This document shows, piece after piece, positions 62,307-64,000 of a stretch of 64,000 nt of DNA. This DNA comes from Ancylobacter aquaticus (lineage in GTDB: Bacteria > Pseudomonadota > Alphaproteobacteria > Rhizobiales > Xanthobacteraceae): assembly GCF_004339465.1 (NCBI RefSeq), contig NZ_SMFY01000003.1:248001-312000 (forward strand), given 5' to 3'. A program made the translations under genes and the position numbers. Each line of letters starts with the position of its first letter. Position 1 is the stretch's first letter. A model generated the notes under the pieces. The model did not search any database. It was not told the origin of the DNA and saw only the letters and a list, made by a program, of their open reading frames with translations.

Positions 62307-63143
62307 TCAGCCCTTGATGAAGGCGAGAATGTCCGGGTTGACGATGTCGGCATGGGTGGTGAGCATGCCGTGCGGGAGGCCCGGATAGACCTTCAGCGTG
62401 GCGTCCGGCAGCAGCTTCGCCTGCAGCGCGCTGGCGTTTGCGTGCGGCACGATCTGGTCGTCATCGCCCTGCAGCACGAGGGTCGGGACGGTCATCGCCT
62501 TGAGGTCTTCGGTCTGGTCGGTCTCGGAGAAGGCCTTGATGCCCTCGTAATGCGCCTTGGCGCTGCCGACCATGCCCTGGCGCCACCAATTGTCGATCAC
62601 GCCCTGCGAGACCTTGGCACCGTCGCGGTTGAAGCCGTAGAACGGGCCCGAGGCGACATCGATGTAGAACTGGGCGCGGTTGGCGGCCAGCGCGGCGCGG
62701 AAGCCGTCGAACACCTCGATCGGCAGGCCGCCGGGATAAGCTTCTGTCTTCAGCATGATCGGCGGCACGGCGGCCACCAGAACGGCCTTGGCGACGCGGC
62801 CCTGCGGCACGCCGAATTTGGCGACATAGCGCGCCACCTGGCCACCGCCGGTGGAGTGGCCGATATGCACGGCGTTCTTCAGGTCGAGATGCTCGACCAC
62901 GGCCGAGACGTCAGCGGCGTAATGGTCCATGTCATGACCCTCGCTCACCTGCGCGGAAAGGCCATGGCCGCGGCGGTCGCTGGCGACGACGCGAAAGCCC
63001 TGGCCGAGGAAGTACAGCATCTGGGTGTCCCAGTCGTCGGAGGACAGCGGCCAGCCATGATGGAAGACGATGGGCTGGGCGTCCTTCGGACCCCAATCCT
63101 TGAAGAAGATCTCGACGCCGTCCTTGGTGGTGACGTAACCCAT
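62307..63143 (-). CDS. Alpha/beta hydrolase, cofactor-free chloroperoxidase/arylesterase type
   Basis: Hydrolase of 278 aa. The oxyanion-side motif is FHHGWPLSSDDWDTQ near residue 26, the nucleophile elbow GHSTGGG near residue 95, the catalytic Asp in LQGDDDQIVP and the His in GLPHGM near residue 258. The family was named for haloperoxidase activity, but the natural role is usually esterase/perhydrolase. The ATG at 63143 gives the standard MGYVTTKDG start; upstream in-frame sequence is unlike protein-coding DNA. Confidence 0.87.
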   Translation of the reverse strand: MGYVTTKDGVEIFFKDWGPKDAQPIVFHHGWPLSSDDWDTQMLYFLGQGFRVVASDRRGHGLSAQVSEGHDMDHYAADVSAVVEHLDLKNAVHIGHSTGGGQVARYVAKFGVPQGRVAKAVLVAAVPPIMLKTEAYPGGLPIEVFDGFRAALAANRAQFYIDVASGPFYGFNRDGAKVSQGVIDNWWRQGMVGSAKAHYEGIKAFSETDQTEDLKAMTVPTLVLQGDDDQIVPHANASALQAKLLPDATLKVYPGLPHGMLTTHADIVNPDILAFIKG

Positions 63144-63446
63144 GGTTCCGATCCTTTTGCTGAAGCAGGCGAGTGGGAAAAAGCGGTTTCGTTCGATGTC
63201 CGGCCTGAAGGCGCGGGGGAGCGCGCCTGCTAGGATGGGGCCTTTACGCGGCACCTGTGAGACGCCGCGCGAGGGGCGCGGGGAGCGCTCTCCAGATAGG
63301 GCCGAAGCGGGAAGGAGGGCGTTTCCCGCCGCCTGCGCCAGCCATGACCAGCACGTTAACCCAGGGGCCGGCAGGCGCAATCAAGACAAAAGTGTCGGCC
63401 CCCATTACCTTGGAGTGGTGCTTTAATACCGAAGTATGGGTTCGGC
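63144..63446. other. 303-base intergenic region
   Basis: Gap between the chloroperoxidase-like hydrolase and the bicupin gene on the same strand. It must hold the hydrolase promoter, but no convincing motif, hairpin or small gene was seen. Confidence 0.35.
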
Positions 63447-64000
63447 TTAGCGCGGCGGAATGCCGGGCTGGAGGCCGACCTGCCCGCGCGGGAAGCGGGC
63501 AATGATCGCGGGGTCGATGTTGAGGTGCTGGGCGACGAGTTCCGGTGGCGCGTGGGCCAGCCAGTCGGCGAGGTCGACCTCCTGATATTCGGGCGCGCGG
63601 AACACGGCGAGCACCTGCACGTCCTCGTCGCCGGTGTTCTCGATATAGTGACCCTGGCTTTTGGGCACGACGCCGAGATCGCCGGCCTGGAAGTCGATGG
63701 TCTGGGCGCGCGGGCCGGTGTTGAACACCGTCATGCGGCCGCGTCCCTTGATCCAGTACTGCCACTCATCGGCGTTGGGGTGCCAGTGCATGCGCCTGAG
63801 GCCGCCGGGCCGGATGGTCTCGATGGCGGCGGCGATGGTGGTGGAGGCCTTGAAGGTGCGGCTGTCGGCGAGGTGAACTTCACCCGCCTCGTTCTTCTTC
63901 ACCGGGGTGGTGGCGGTGAGCGAGAAGGTGAAAGGCTCGGCGGGCGAGCGGCCGGTGGCGACGGCGGCCTGGTCAATGGCGAGCGGCGGCGGCTCCTTGC
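63447..64000 (-). CDS. Bicupin oxalate decarboxylase family protein (N-terminal part outside window)
   Basis: The frame is open to the window edge, so only the C-terminal 183 residues are seen. They contain the second cupin of the OxdC family: MHWHPNADEWQYWIKG gives the metal ligands His, His and Glu with OxdC spacing, and VPKSQGHYIENTGDEDV supplies the fourth His. The preceding stretch PAEPFTFSL matches the linker of OxdC proteins. The product would convert oxalate to formate and carbon dioxide, although the active-site lid lies in the part not visible. Confidence 0.8.
   Translation of the reverse strand, partial: KEPPPLAIDQAAVATGRSPAEPFTFSLTATTPVKKNEAGEVHLADSRTFKASTTIAAAIETIRPGGLRRMHWHPNADEWQYWIKGRGRMTVFNTGPRAQTIDFQAGDLGVVPKSQGHYIENTGDEDVQVLAVFRAPEYQEVDLADWLAHAPPELVAQHLNIDPAIIARFPRGQVGLQPGIPPR

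Overview
The window is very GC-rich, densely packed alphaproteobacterial chromosome. Gene families and layout (rplU-rpmA-GNAT-obgE-proB block, ECF RpoE/ChrR pair, RegB/RegA-like redox pair, many HAAT, PotABCD-type and TRAP importers) fit a metabolically versatile Hyphomicrobiales member, perhaps of the Xanthobacteraceae type; the genus cannot be fixed from sequence alone. I saw no rRNA, tRNA, CRISPR array or insertion sequence.

Layout. 1-4245: urea/short-chain-amide ABC importer (urtB partial, urtC, urtD, urtE) ending in an acetamidase/formamidase gene. 4898-9371: PotABCD-type importer behind a -24/-12 (sigma-54) promoter, followed on the minus strand by two FAD amine/amino-acid oxidoreductases with their own -24/-12 promoter. 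12178-16734 (minus): TRAP transporter plus gamma-glutamyltransferase, divergent from a gene at 17027-19381 that fuses an AraC-type regulator to a complete acetamidase/formamidase domain. 20113-23925 (minus): type II NADH dehydrogenase and a PQQ glucose-dehydrogenase-like enzyme, both feeding the quinone pool.

24283-31891 is a singlet-oxygen/membrane-stress module. An ECF11-type sigma factor and its ChrR zinc anti-sigma head an operon with an esterase and a DUF1295 protein. Divergent to it is a flavin amine-oxidase-like / DUF1365 / cyclopropane-synthase-like operon, whose gene set resembles the one linked to furan fatty acids in Rhodobacter. A DUF2177 gene is nearby. Three promoters of form TGATCC-N18-TA tie these together. 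32023-33839 is a RegB/RegA-like redox two-component system. 34150-38030 has an adenosylcobalamin riboswitch, a CbiM-like cobalt permease, a DUF2946 protein and an OprC/NosA-like copper receptor.

38185-43114 is a catabolic operon: class III CoA-transferase, HMG-CoA-lyase-like enzyme and an NMT1-type ABC importer. 43217-51373 (minus) holds another CoA-transferase, a class IV aminotransferase, a second PotABCD-type importer and a MocR regulator. 51641-55471 is the housekeeping block rplU, rpmA, GNAT, obgE, proB. Directly after proB, where proA would be expected, sits a strongly AT-rich foreign gene for a SIR2-like protein (55516-56562). The window ends with a beta-lactamase-fold hydrolase, a third PotABCD-type importer with a -24/-12 promoter and REP-like hairpins, a chloroperoxidase-like hydrolase and the C-terminal part of a bicupin oxalate decarboxylase.
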